This document shows, one piece after another, positions 1-10,436 of a DNA stretch of 36,833 nt. Made by a program: the position numbers and the translations under genes. The DNA comes from Cladosporium sp. IMV 00045. Its lineage: Eukaryota > Ascomycota > Dothideomycetes > Cladosporiales > Cladosporiaceae. Positions within the stretch are counted from its first letter, which is position 1, and every line of letters begins with the position of its first letter. The stretch spans positions 1-36,833 of the forward strand of contig MSJI02000565.1 in the NCBI GenBank assembly GCA_001931905.2. Reading direction: 5' to 3'. The notes beneath the pieces are model-generated. The model was not told the DNA's origin and did no database searches. It worked only from the letters and a program-made list of their open reading frames with translations.

Positions 1-2
1 AG

Positions 3-1091
3 GCCAGCGACGTCGAGGCTTTCGCCGACTTCTCCATTGAGGACGCCGGTGGCAACAAGGACGCTCCCAAGGAGGAGAAGAAGGGTGGCCAGGAGGCCGC
101 CGAGGCCACCGAGCCTCCCAACTCTGGCTCCGGCACCGCTCCCCCCGCTGCTGAGCCCGCCCAGGAGCCCAAGAACACTGGCGAGCGCCTCCAGACCGTC
201 CTCGAGCGTGAGCCCAGCATTGCTCCCGCCGCCAAGGCCCTCGCTCTCGAGAAGGGCATTGCCATCTCCGCCATCAAAGGCAGCGGTCCTGGTGGCAGGA
301 TCACCAAGCAGGACGTCGAGAAGGCTAAGACCGCCGCTCCCACTCCGGCTGCTGCTGCCGCTGGCGCCGGTGCCCCCACCTACGAGGACGTCCCCGCCTC
401 CAGCATGCGCAAGACCATTGCTGCCCGCCTCACTGAGTCTTTCAACCAGAACCCCCACTACTTCGTCGCCTCGACCATCTCCGTCTCCAAGCTCATGAAG
501 CTCCGCCAGGCTCTCAACGCCTCCGCTGACGGCAAGTACAAGCTCTCCGTCAACGACCTCCTCATCAAGGCCGTTGCCGCTGCCGCCCGCAAGGTCCCCG
601 CCGCCAACAGCAGCTGGCGCACCGTTGACGGCGAGGTTGTTGTCCGCACCAACAACGTCGTCGATGTCTCCGTCGCCGTCGCCACTCCCGTCGGCCTCAT
701 GACCCCCATCGTCAAGAACGCCCACAACAGCGGTCTCGAGAGCATCTCCACCCAGGTCAAGGAGCTCGGCAAGCGCGCCCGTGACGGCAAGCTCAAGCCC
801 GAGGAGTACCAGGGCGGCACCATCACCATCTCCAACATGGGCATGAACGACGCCATCGACCGCTTCACCGCCATCATCAACCCTCCCCAGGCCACCATCG
901 TCGCCGTCGGCGCCGTCAAGAAGGTCGCCGTTCCCAAGGAGAACGAGGATGGCTCCGAGGGTGTCGCGTGGGACGAGCAGATCGTCATCACCAGCTCCTT
1001 CGACCACAAGGTTGTCGATGGCGCCGTCGGTGGCGAGTTCATGCGCGAGCTCAAGAAGGCCGTCGAGAACCCTCTCGAGCTCATGCTTTAA
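3..1091 (+). CDS. LAT1: Pyruvate dehydrogenase complex E2, dihydrolipoamide acetyltransferase (5' truncated by window edge)
   Basis: This is the C-terminal 362 residues of the E2 core enzyme of the mitochondrial pyruvate dehydrogenase complex, which transfers acetyl groups from the lipoyl arm to CoA. The frame is open from base 3, and the lipoyl domain and mitochondrial presequence lie outside the window. Visible parts in order are: an acidic then Pro/Ala-rich linker; a peripheral subunit-binding domain at about bases 215-335 ([26 protein letters not shown]); a second Ala/Pro linker; and the catalytic domain from about base 390 ([12 protein letters not shown]). The active-site motif DHKVVDGA is intact, with the catalytic His codon at 1005-1007 and the Asp codon at 1017-1019. 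The protein ends in ENPLELML, as expected for the family. The visible part has no intron and strongly C-ending codons, consistent with a highly expressed gene. The pathway is pyruvate to acetyl-CoA in the mitochondrial matrix. The assignment is certain except for the missing N terminus. Confidence 0.97.
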   Translation, partial: ASDVEAFADFSIEDAGGNKDAPKEEKKGGQEAAEATEPPNSGSGTAPPAAEPAQEPKNTGERLQTVLEREPSIAPAAKALALEKGIAISAIKGSGPGGRITKQDVEKAKTAAPTPAAAAAGAGAPTYEDVPASSMRKTIAARLTESFNQNPHYFVASTISVSKLMKLRQALNASADGKYKLSVNDLLIKAVAAAARKVPAANSSWRTVDGEVVVRTNNVVDVSVAVATPVGLMTPIVKNAHNSGLESISTQVKELGKRARDGKLKPEEYQGGTITISNMGMNDAIDRFTAIINPPQATIVAVGAVKKVAVPKENEDGSEGVAWDEQIVITSSFDHKVVDGAVGGEFMRELKKAVENPLELML

Positions 1092-2336
1092 GCGGAATCC
1101 CCAATCTTATCCACCAAGGCAATCTAGGATCTCCCTCTTTTAGGAGAAAGAAAGAAAAGCCAATTGCAGGAGCCGCTCGAAATGCTTAAGGACAATAACA
1201 AGGCGTTCGAGCGCGGCAGGAGTTTGAGAAAAATTCAAGGTGCATTTGCTTGTACAAAGGAAGCTCCTGGGGAAAAGAAACGCGAAAGAAAACCAAATCA
1301 TTTCTGCATTTGATGCTCCTCGGCTGGCAACCTCATCGATTCGGGGCTGTCAACTAGGATCATCACTGGAATACCTTTCGCTTCTTTCTCCCTGGAGCTG
1401 GCGCTTTATTTTCCGGGGGGAGGGCGAACGAGGGAAAGAAAAAGAGATGTTTACCATTTATTATATGTTATGCGGTTGTGTTGTGTGAAGGCTTTTTTCC
1501 AAAGCTTTCTTTGTTTTGACTTGTTGTTGTGTGCTCTCCCATATTTACATTTGTCGGTTTTTTAGAGCGGTGTATGAAAAAGGGGCAAAGCTGTTTTTAA
1601 TGTTCACTTATGCTTCAAACTGCTACAACCTTGACTTGTGTGAGGTTTTTGAGGATCACCGCTGTCGGATCTAAGGAATGCTATGAGATACTAATGACCT
1701 GGATTTTGTGGGAATAATTCGTGATGGTGGTTCGTCATTCGACTATTTGGCTACATGTACATGTATGCTCGTTGCGAAATCAGATTGTATTACTTCTTCC
1801 AAAGTTGATCTGTATGCGTATGCATGTATGTATCCACGGCATGGCCTTTGCTTTTTCGCCGCCATTGATGTGTTTCTTGTCTTCTATCCCGTCAATTCGA
1901 GAGTTGACAATAGTTCACATGTCCGTCCGGTTTTGTACTCTGGAGGAGCACACATAAAATGCTAGGTACGGCACATATGTAGCTGAAAAGCCGAGGTATG
2001 CAAGCTTCTGCTTCTGCTGCGAGGGTAAACGGAGCTGCAGGTACGAAGTCTACTACTTCACTTCCATTTCTAGAACTTCTGCCCATCATCATCTTCAACT
2101 TTTCGTCATACATACCTCCAGACCGAGATCCTTACCTTACCTTGCTCTACCGTGCATGCATGTCGGTACATTTGTATGTACTATAGGATCTACATGTGAG
2201 CCGAGCAGGCACAACGTACAACTATACAAATACGGGATAGACGCACTACACACCCTTCATCCAACACGCATGCCACGGCCTACCTAACCACCAACCTCCG
2301 ACACCCTCCAACACCCATCAACACTCACCAACAACC
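1092..2336. other. Intergenic: E2 3' UTR and IMP2 promoter
   Basis: This stretch of 1245 bases has no supported gene. The left part (to about 1600) is T-rich and fits the 3' UTR of the E2 gene. The part from about 1740 to 2180 carries many short alternating purine-pyrimidine runs (TGTACATGTATGC, GTATGCATGTATG, GCATGCATG). The last 60 bases before the IMP2 ATG are a C/A-rich leader made of CCAACACC-like units, with a good start context (AACAACCATGC). Short open frames here show no family resemblance. Confidence 0.6.
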
Positions 2337-2966
2337 ATGCCCCTCCCAACCCGCCGCCCGCTCCGCCTCCTCCTCACCGCCGCCTTCTGGACCACCGCCC
2401 TCACAGCCGCAACAAACGACTACGTCATCGAACTCACCCCCATAACCGGGCGCAGCATGTCCCCCACGCTCTCGCCCCTCTACCACACGACCGGCTCGCG
2501 CGACACGCTCCTCTGGCTCAAATGGCGGCCCACCCGCGGCCTGCAGCGCGGCGACATAGTGCTCTACCACACGCCGCTACGAGCCGAAGGAAGCGCCGTG
2601 AAACGCGTCATCGCGCTCGCGGGGGATACTGTGATCCTCGATCCGAGACGCAGGCCGGATGGCGAAGGCGTGCCTGCGGAACGCACGGCGGCGAGGAACT
2701 GGGACGCCATGGCGCCGCGCGTGGAAGTGCCGTACGGGCACGTTTGGGTCGAGGGGGATAATTGGCGCGCGAGTCAGGATAGTAACCATTTTGGCATGTT
2801 GAGTAAAAGTTTGATTGTTGGGCGGGCTGTGGGGGTTGTTTGGCCGTTGGGGAGGTGGGGGAGGCCTTGGGAGGGGGATGGGGATGGGGGATGGAAGGGG
2901 GGGAGGACGAAGGTCGTGGAGGGGAGGGAGAGGGTGCCGTTGGAGTGGGAGGATTTGGGAGGATGA
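2337..2966 (+). CDS. IMP2: Mitochondrial inner membrane protease subunit 2 (S26 signal peptidase family)
   Basis: A 209-residue serine peptidase of the S26 family that removes sorting peptides from proteins delivered to the mitochondrial intermembrane space, acting with Imp1 in the inner membrane. A hydrophobic stretch near residues 9-27 is the likely membrane anchor. The box with the catalytic Ser reads GRSMSPTLSP (Ser40). The general-base Lys is in VKRVIALAGD (Lys89). A conserved late box GDNWRASQDSNHFG (residues 140-153) follows. The Ser-Met-x-Pro-Thr arrangement and the NxxxSxDS-like box fit Imp2 better than Imp1. There is no intron. The C terminus after about residue 172 is a Gly/Arg/Trp-rich extension encoded by a very G-rich tract, and makes the protein about 30 residues longer than yeast Imp2. 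The 3' end faces the dehydrogenase gene 139 bases away. Confidence 0.92.
   Translation: MPLPTRRPLRLLLTAAFWTTALTAATNDYVIELTPITGRSMSPTLSPLYHTTGSRDTLLWLKWRPTRGLQRGDIVLYHTPLRAEGSAVKRVIALAGDTVILDPRRRPDGEGVPAERTAARNWDAMAPRVEVPYGHVWVEGDNWRASQDSNHFGMLSKSLIVGRAVGVVWPLGRWGRPWEGDGDGGWKGGRTKVVEGRERVPLEWEDLGG
2849..2904 (+). other. G-run tract with quadruplex-forming pattern inside the IMP2 coding end
   Basis: The + strand has at least six runs of three or more G separated by loops of one to seven bases (for example GGGAGGGGGATGGGGATGGG). G-rich sequence continues more loosely to about 2990. It encodes the Gly-rich tail of IMP2 and would lie in its mRNA as well as in the non-template DNA strand. Folding is predicted from pattern only. 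Confidence 0.5.
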
Positions 2967-3105
2967 GGGTCTGGGGTTTTGATTGGGATGGGGTTTGGGC
3001 TGGGATTGGCCTCGTTTGTCTTTTGATGATGGTCTATGGGAAACATGCGACTACTTCACGAAGAGAGAGGGGGAGAGCTACAACGACCACGGGAAGATCG
3101 CCACC

Positions 3106-4307
3106 TCAGTTCTTCGCAATCCGGTCAATCTCATCCAACACCGCCTGCGTGACCTCTTGCGTGGTCTTGTCGCCGCCCAGATCCTTGGTCTTGACACCAC
3201 TCCCCGTCACATTCACGATGGCCTGCATGAGCACGTCGGCCTGCGCGTCCAGCTTGCCGTCGCCCACCCACCGCACCATCTCGGCCGCCGACCAGAAAGC
3301 GCCGACGGGGTTCGCGATCCCTTTGCCTGCGATGTCTGGTGCTGAGCCGTGGATGGGCTCGAACATGCTGGGGAACTCGCGGCTGGGGTTGAGGTTGGAT
3401 GAGGGCGCGATGCCGATGGAGCCGGCGAGCGCGGCGGCGAGGTCGGAGAGGATGTCGGCGTGTACTATTGGAGAGAAGTCAGTCAGTGACATTCCTCCGA
3501 AGAAGAGGCAGCAAGGGGAAATGGCGGTAACTCACAATTCGTCGCGACGATAACGTCCAGACTCTCCGGGTTGTTCACCATCCTGACAGTCATAGCATCC
3601 ACGAGCATCTTATCAAACTCCACCACGCCCTCGTACTCCCTCGCAACCTCATAAAACACCTTATCCCACAACACCATCCCGTGCCTCTGCGCATTACTCT
3701 TCGTCACCATCGTCAACTTCCTCCTCTCCCTCTTCTTGGCAGTCTCGAACGCAAACCGCATAATCCGCTCGATCCCCACGTACGAGAAAATCGCCAACTC
3801 CGTGCCGACCGCGTACATCTCGTGCCCGTGCGTCGTGCCGCCCTGGCCCGCGTACTCGCCCTCGCTGTTCTCTCTGACAATTACCCAGTCGAGCAATTTT
3901 GGAGAATCCCGGCACGACACCAGCGGACTCTGCGTGCCCTGCAGAATCCGCGTGGGGCGCACGTTCGCCCACTGGTTGAGCTCTTTGCGGATCGGCAGGA
4001 TCATGTTCCACAGGCTGATGTGGTCGGGCACGCTGGGCCAGCCCACCGCGCCGAAGTAGATCGCGTCGTGCGTTTTGAGCGTGGCGAGGCCGTCGGGAGG
4101 CATGTACCAGCCGCGTTCTTGGTAGGCTTTGCTGGACCAGTCGAAGGAAGTGAAGGTGAAGCGGAAGGGGGAGGAGGAGGAGCTGGTGGTTGAGGCGAGG
4201 CGTTCGAGAACTTGTTGCGCGGCGTGGCTGATGTCGACGCCGATGCCGTCGCCGGGGATGAGGGCGATGGAGTAGAGGGTTTCCCCTTGGGTGTTGGTGG
4301 TGGGCAT
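3106..4307 (-). CDS. Tartrate / D-malate dehydrogenase-like enzyme (isocitrate/isopropylmalate dehydrogenase family)
   Basis: Two exons, 4307-3536 and 3464-3106, with a 71-base intron (3465-3535, GTGAGT...AATAG, phase 1), give 376 residues. The splice restores the family motif ATNLHADILSD across the junction. Family signatures are: N-terminal GDGIG (19-23); the substrate Arg segment NVRPTR (115-120); RENSEGEYAGQGG (145-157), the form seen in NAD-dependent tartrate/D-malate dehydrogenases; catalytic Lys in TKSNAQRHG (Lys203); metal-binding Asp237, Asp261 and Asp265; and the NAD-pocket motif HGSAPDIAGKGIANP. The reaction would be NAD-dependent oxidation, with decarboxylation, of D-malate or tartrate. 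The exact substrate cannot be read from sequence. No organelle-targeting peptide is evident, so it is probably cytosolic. Isopropylmalate dehydrogenase is less likely because of the RENSEGEYAGQGG form. Confidence 0.93.
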
Positions 4308-5160
4308 GGTTGGGTTTGGGGGATATTATGTTTGGTCTTGGAGATGTGCTGGTTGGTAATGACTTTAGTCAAGGTCGTAGTGTTGGATGGGATTGATGTC
4401 CAATGGCCCAAAGACAGGTAAATGCTGCAACAATCCTTGAATATCAGAATACAAACAAGATGGATTCGACCCAAAGACGGCCTGACGATTCCGTCTTTCC
4501 AGGGAGGAAGTGATAAACAAGTAATGAGCTGGTGCTCTGTGTCGATCACCGTCTACCCCGCCGGGAGGAGGCTGTTTATATACTCTCCATTCCGTCGCTT
4601 AGTTTTCGTCTGATGAGCATGTTTTTGCTTGAAGATGGAGAAATAAGATGCCGACGAGCCTCATATTGGAGCAAGTCAGTCCCATTACGAGGGCATCTCC
4701 ATCGTTAGTGCCCTCAACGACGCGTAGTTGGAGGGGCTTTCGGGGGAATGAGAGTGCGAGAGCGCATGAGGTCGAAATAAAGAATTACTGAATGCCTGAG
4801 GATAGACAGACGGGTATTGAGAAATGCTGTGCCAGAATTGCCCCACTTCACTCTCCTTCCTAGTCCGGCGGTGCATACGTAGCTCCTGTGGAGTGGAGAG
4901 CGAGGGCCAGAGCGAGGGCAAGCGAAACGCAGGGACGACGAGTTGGTTCAACTTGAGACGACGACGACTACGACGACGACGCTCTAGAGCTTCACATACC
5001 TCCCTCGCTTGCTTGCTTCTTCTCCTTCTCCTGAGAATACCACAAAAGCAACAACATCGACAACAACTTCTATCTCGAATCGAACCACCCGTCTTCCTCC
5101 CTCTCAACAACACCACTCAACAACAACACTCCCCACCTCTACACCGACAAAACAAATACC
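4308..5160. promoter_or_regulatory. Divergent promoter between the dehydrogenase and the glycolipid transfer protein gene
   Basis: An 853-base head-to-head spacer. A TATA-like TTTATATAC lies at 4575-4583. A (GAC)n-like stretch with one interruption lies at 4957-4981. From about 5000 to 5160 the + strand turns C/T-rich and then carries many CAA units, the usual look of a fungal 5' leader, ending in ACAAATACCATGG at the glycolipid transfer protein start. No gene is supported in it. Confidence 0.55.
4957..4981. repeat. Short interrupted GAC/ACG trinucleotide run
   Basis: About eight GAC/ACG-type units with one TAC interruption, in the leader region upstream of the glycolipid transfer protein gene. 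A simple repeat, likely to vary in length between strains. Confidence 0.6.
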
Positions 5161-5959
5161 ATGGCCACCACCAAAGCCTACCCTCCCGGCGGCACCTACT
5201 TCGACGGCCGCAAGAGCTTCGCCGACGTCACCATCGACGCCGAGCAGAAGATCAACACCACAGAGTTCCTCGCCGCCGCCGAGTCTCTGACCTCCCTCTT
5301 CGATGTCTTGGGCAGCGTGGCTTTCAAGCCCGTCAAGGGTGATATGGAGGGTAACATCAAGGTACGTTTGTGGACTTGAGTGCCGGGAGGATTGGAATCG
5401 GGAGTGTCTTCAAGAAACTGACCTGAACTGCTTTGTACAGAAAATCAGAGACCGCCAACTCGCTGCTCCCATTGAATCAGAGACCCTTCAGGACCTCGTC
5501 CGCAATGAGCTCAAGACCAAATCCCACACTGCCACCGAAGGCCTGCTCTGGCTCGTGAGGTATGTCTCTTCCCCTCTCTTACCCCTCTCCCTCTTCCTAT
5601 TTCACCACCCTACCCTTTCCACACAATCCAAACCCAAAACAACCGCACTAACACCCACTCAAAGAGGCCTCGACTTCACCGCGCAAGCCCTGCGCGCCAA
5701 CCTTTCCAACCCCAAATCCGAGCTGTCCGAGTCCTTCCGCGCCGCCTACGGCAACACCCTCAAACCCCACCACTCCTTCATCGTCAAGCCGGTTTTCAGC
5801 GCCGCCATGAGCGCCACCCCGTACCGCGCCGACTTCTACGCCAAGCTGGGCGAGGACGGCGACCGCGTCAACAAGGAGCTCGACGCCTGGCTGGCCGCGC
5901 TCGAGAAGGTCGTGGCCATCTTGAAGGAGTTCCTGGCTACTAAGGAGGCCAAGTGGTAA
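5161..5959 (+). CDS. GLTP: Glycolipid transfer protein, HET-C2-like
   Basis: Three exons (5161-5361, 5441-5559, 5665-5959) with introns of 79 and 105 bases give 204 residues, close to the roughly 208 of Podospora HET-C2. The all-helical GLTP fold moves glycosphingolipids between membranes and acts in the cytosol. The sugar-headgroup residues of the family are all present: the D-x3-N-x2-K motif as Asp61, Asn65, Lys68; the stacking Trp104 in GLLWLVRG; and His143 in KPHHSFIVKPVF. The start has a strong context (ACCATGG). Intron 1 is phase 0 (GTACGT...TACAG) and intron 2 is phase 2 (GTATGT...AAAG). Both are confirmed by continuous family sequence across the junctions. In Podospora the orthologue (het-c) controls heterokaryon incompatibility and ascospore maturation. 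Whether this copy has any such role cannot be told from the sequence. Confidence 0.95.
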
Positions 5960-8900
5960 AGAAGGGAAGAAAAAAGGGAAGAGGAGGGGGTGTTGGATTT
6001 CTGAAGAGGGAGGGAGATGGTATTGGAGCGTTTTTGCTGAGGGGATTTGTCGTTATTTGGATTATATGTCAGAAAGAGGAAGAAGGAAGGGCAAACGACC
6101 TGCAAGAGAGCCGCCGTAAAATGCCCAGAAAGAAAGAAAGAAATAACAGCCGCCTCACGCGTGAGGCCCAAGAACACAAAAACCCTTACTTTTTGTCAAA
6201 ATCCCACTCGCTCGCATATAAGAAACTCAATACTTTTTTCAAATATACATCCAGAAGGAGGCTTGTATATGGTCTCGCCGTTACAGAAAACAATCCCATT
6301 ACAAGAACCAGCCGACCAGAAGCAAGCCGCTTTGCTCCTCTTTGGGTGTTGAGCATCGTACTTGCATCAGCAGCAGCAAAAAAGAGCAAATGAAGAAGTG
6401 TGACGGTAGACTTCTGGTCAAGAATACTGGATCGAGGATATAGTCGAATGTACAGGGTTTGCTCTGCTGTGCTACTCAAGCTGGGGAAAGTTGGTGATAA
6501 GGTAAGGCAGGTAGGCATTGGCCGAGAAACTTGCGTTTCCTGCTATTCTGGTGTTTATCAAGTTGGATCCATTGATTGGGCGAGACTTGACGGCTTTTCT
6601 CATGGCCACTTGTTTGATCCAGGGATGTAGCGCCTAAGACATATCCATGCATGTCATATTTGGTGCACTTGGCCGCGCGAATTGTTGGCTTGCCAGCTTC
6701 TTTGTAAGTTATACATTGGGTATGTGAGACTCAGGCCAGGGACCGGTGTGAGCGCGGGTTCAAAGACGTCGGTACGCGCCTTGTTGAGAGTAACCCTCCT
6801 TGCACATTGAAGGTGATGAGCTTTCGAAGGTGGTTTGTCATCAGGTCGGGTTGGATACTTGATTACCTTACCTTTGTGCCCTTTTCAATCAATAGACTAG
6901 GTCGAAGTTTGCCTCATCTACTATCTGGATCCCAGAACCCTTGCCGATTTCGCTAGAAGAGATACCATCATTCATCGTTGTACATAGTCATCAGTCTTTT
7001 AATCTATCCATCGGCGTCGCGTCCGGTTCTTGCTTAACCAACCCTTTTACGCGAGCTTTTGCCTGCTTGCCTGCATGCATGCAGACCACATGATACGCCA
7101 CAGTCAGTCTCGTGAGTTGATCATGCGGCGCGGCTTTCTGTTTATTGATTCATCGATTGCTGCACAATCCACTAACCGTTAAAGATGGCGTTCGTCGCGA
7201 TTTGTCACGAGAGTTGCAAGGTATACATGTATAGAGTGCGTGAGCCCTCGACAATCGCCCTGAACGGTGATTCGTCTAACCCAATCTTGATCTTCAAGTC
7301 CGAGTTTCTTGCTGGATCGAAAGTTTGTTGTCGACTGACCCGGATTACTGGTCAGGCGTTTTCCGGCACTGCAACCTTTACCTCTACAACAACTTTCAGG
7401 TAGCGCCGATGTCTGTCTCGCGTTCCAGTGTTGTTGTTGGTGGCTTCCCTGCAATTGAGACGTACAGCCTGAGCCAATCGTTCAACTCAAACGCAATCTC
7501 CACAGGAATGCGACAGATCGCATGCATAAACACCCGGTCCAATATTCAGCCTCGGAATCCCCTTGTTCGAAATACGTAGTCGTACAGACGTTTCAAGCCC
7601 ATAGCGGCCGCAATGCCAGGAACGGGCGAATGCTTGCCCTATCATCAAACATGTCGTGTTTCGGAGGCGGGTCAAATATCCAACAAACATTGATAACAAA
7701 GTGCTTGCTGCACGAGTCCCTTTCGCAGTCTCGCCCCCAATCTGCGACTCGCCAACCACACAGCCAGCACCCATAACCATCAAATCGTATCTGCACAAGT
7801 GCTCACCCGCGCCAGCCAGCCTCTAATGTAAATCCGGGGCCAATCGCGCTTCGTCCACGATCAATCCGTGAGTCTGCATGTTTGCCGGGTGTTTAAGCTG
7901 GCGCCCGGCGACCGGAGAAAAAGCTTGCTTTGGGGCCCTGGCTGGGATTTTGCATGCGACTGGTCACTTTGGTTGCAGTAGCGAGATGTTTACCTGCCGG
8001 TGCTTACTCTTTTCTGACTCTGCCCTTGTCGATTCTGCCCACGTCCACACGGCACTACAGATGCATGCTAAGCCCCAGCCGTTCGTCCAGTGGGAGAATG
8101 CGTTCGGTGGGGGGGCAGCCACACACGCATTGGCTCCATGGACTTGTGGAGACGGGCATGCCGATGAGGACTGGTTCCCACCTTTCGTGAAGAACCGCGA
8201 GAGCGAAGATGTATGAGCTGGGCCAGGCGAATGATCATCTGCCACGCGAGTTTCTGGACGCCTGGGCGATTCTGTACTCGGGAGACCTCTCGATGCGCTG
8301 GACATATCTCATTCGCTGGGGAATGCGGATTTCGCTAAGAAAACCTGCAATCAAGCGAAGGAACACCCAATTTCTGCTGTCTATCACCGCATCATCCTTT
8401 TGAATTCGTCCTCGCCTCCGCGTGTCGTGCAGGGCTGGTCCCAACGCTCGGGACGTGGCAGGTCGTACTGGACGGGAGGCGTTGGGGGACCGCGTTTCAT
8501 GAGCTTGTCCTCCGGTGCAATGATCTTGCAGCGTTGCCCTTTTGCTCTCCATCCTATTATGCCACTAACTGCTGCTGTACGTCGGCACACTTCGCCTTTG
8601 CCGTGACTTTGGCTTTTTCTTGCTTTGATCTGCCTTGTCTCTTTTGCCCTGGCATTGGAGGGCGAGATGTCAATCTTTGGGCATCTCGATGCGATGGGCT
8701 TGCTCTCCAAAGGTTACTTGAATCTTGCTCTTTCCCCATCTGCTCTGTTGTGAGTTCTGTTTCTTTTGGGGCTTTTGCCTTTCTTGGATTCCTTTGCGGC
8801 TTTTGGGCTCGTGCCTTGCCTCCTCATGCATGTCGACTACTTCGTCCTACCCTCTCATTTCGACTTCTTGACTTGCCCTTGCTGCTTTGCAGAAGTGTAC

Positions 8901-9004
8901 TCTCTTTCTCCTAGGATTCCACCGTCGCTGCCGGACATCTGCAGAATCTGGTCGTCCCTGTTGTTTACCACGCTTCTTAAATGAGTATCTGAGCTACGAG
9001 GTCA
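5960..9004. other. Long stretch without a supported gene
   Basis: About 3 kb. The first few hundred bases are purine-rich and fit the 3' UTR of the glycolipid transfer protein gene. From 6650 to 8400 I see only short open frames on both strands, none with family motifs or plausible splice-linked continuation, and no terminal inverted repeats, tRNA arms or long direct repeats. From about 8560 to 8900 the + strand becomes strongly pyrimidine-rich (TTTGCC, CTTTTG, CTTGC units), which looks like the promoter and leader of the downstream gene. A possible 5' UTR intron (8750-8892) lies there. Base composition does not show the AT-rich decay expected of heavily RIP-mutated repeats. Confidence 0.5.
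8750..8892 (+). other. Possible 5' UTR intron of the hypothetical gene at 9005
   Basis: A GTGAGT donor at 8750-8755 is followed by a pyrimidine-rich body, a CTTGACTT branch-like element near 8868 and a TTTGCAG acceptor ending at 8892. It lies about 110 bases upstream of the proposed start codon. It is supported by splice-signal pattern only. Confidence 0.25.
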
Positions 9005-10436
9005 ATGGGCCTCATCATCGACGACCGTGGGCACTATCGAGGATGGCTGGCCTCCTTCCTTTGTTGCTGTGCGGCTTTGACGGAGGATGAGCATCCCAAG
9101 GAACGAGATGGTTACAAAGCTTCTGGTGGGTATCTTGCGGATTATTATATTCCTCTATACTAATATCTATACAGCCGCTGCTAAGGAACAGCAGTATCAC
9201 CAAGAAGTCAATCTCAGAACACTACCTACCTTACCCAACCGCATCCATGTCTCTCAGGATGCCAAGTCCGAGTTCGACAACAACTCCCTTCACGACTCTC
9301 GCTCTTCTGACCCTTTCAATCTATCCAAGTCGCCAGACTTCGACGCCGATTCCCTTCTCCCACATCCAGGCAAAAGCGAGGTGGAGCACACCGAAACCCT
9401 TCCATTCCCTCTCATGGACCACCCAAAACGGAGCGCTCAGCCTACCCGTGACTCCCGTCGAGTACATCGCAGCCCTAGCGGATCGATCTCAGCACAAAGT
9501 CTCGTTCCTCTGCCACTAGGTCCAATCGTTCTTCGGGACCCGTCTGATTTGACACAGACCCAGACCCAGCCAGCTACGACGTCTGGCCACACGAGAGACA
9601 GACGATGGCATCGAAGATCAGAATCGACCCAGGACTTGCTAGATCGCTCGACTCATCAGCCTTACTTCGAGACCCGAGAGTCTCCGTACCAGAGATGCAG
9701 CCGACGAAGCACAGAGACTCTAGCCATGCGTTCAATTCCGTCAGATCATACAAGACACCCCATGCCAACCCAGACGTCAGCAACAATCTCAGTAATACCG
9801 AACGAGCGCCCTCGAACAGGAGCCCGTCTACAACGCAAGCGTTCGAATCACTCCCACGTCTCCCACAGTAACGCAGACGACTCGGACGTCGAGAAGGAAA
9901 TCCTAGAGCTTAACACCATCGTCGAAGAACGCCGCGCCGAGACAAACAAAGCAAATCCGAACCACAGCCACATCCCTGCCGTGGCTCCTTCGATGCAAGT
10001 CCGCGCTCGCTCAGAGACGCTGAACGATATCGGTTCTGCTCTTTCGAGGCCTTTGGCTACGCATAACGACCCACGTACCGCCGAAGCAGAACAAGGAGAG
10101 GAAGATGCCAACCAACTCACACCTCGGACCTCCAAAGCCCTCGTCTCAGGCTGGTTGTCGAACGTAGCAACCTCGACTCCTCCACCTCCTTCTACTGCCC
10201 ACGGCCAGAACGCCCCAGCCACCGAACCCTTCCACGAGAGTGCCGCAACCTCACAGCACGCTCGCGCTCCGTCAACAAGTTCATCGGCCACGCCGTCATA
10301 TACCCTCGAGTCATTCCCGACGGTTTCCAAGCGGTACAGCAGGAGCTTGATGATTACTCCTATCTCGCCAGCTGGCGACGAGGATGGGATGGGGTTTGGG
10401 GATGGCGAGGCGAAGATGGTTGGCGTGGCGCTGTGA
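9005..10436 (+). CDS. Hypothetical, largely disordered protein with Cys-rich N terminus
   Basis: The proposed model is exon 1 9005-9125 and exon 2 9175-10436, with a 49-base intron (GTGGGT, branch ACTAAT, acceptor CTATACAG). It gives 460 residues. An in-frame stop at 8990 makes ATG 9005 the first possible start in this frame. The N terminus begins MGLIIDDRGHYRGW and has a CCC triplet at residues 20-22, which could be lipid-modified (inference). The rest is Ser/Thr/Pro/Arg-rich and low in hydrophobic residues. A short conserved-looking helix, DVEKEILELNTIVEERR (from about residue 278), and SKALVSGWLSNV further on are the only ordered-looking parts. The alternative is an unspliced or differently spliced start at ATG 9087, which runs into the same frame. 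I recognise no family with a known function. Confidence 0.65.

Noticed and set aside
458..1084. A 208-codon minus-strand frame opposite the E2 gene
   Set aside because: Shadow caused by the C-ending codon bias of the E2 gene, with no independent protein features.
6721..6790. GGTTCAAAGAC, resembling a tRNA B box
   Set aside because: No T-arm stem can be formed around it and no A box lies at the right distance.
7179..8305. Several open frames of 70-113 codons on both strands
   Set aside because: Overlapping frames on both strands at chance length, with no family motif and no linking splice sites.
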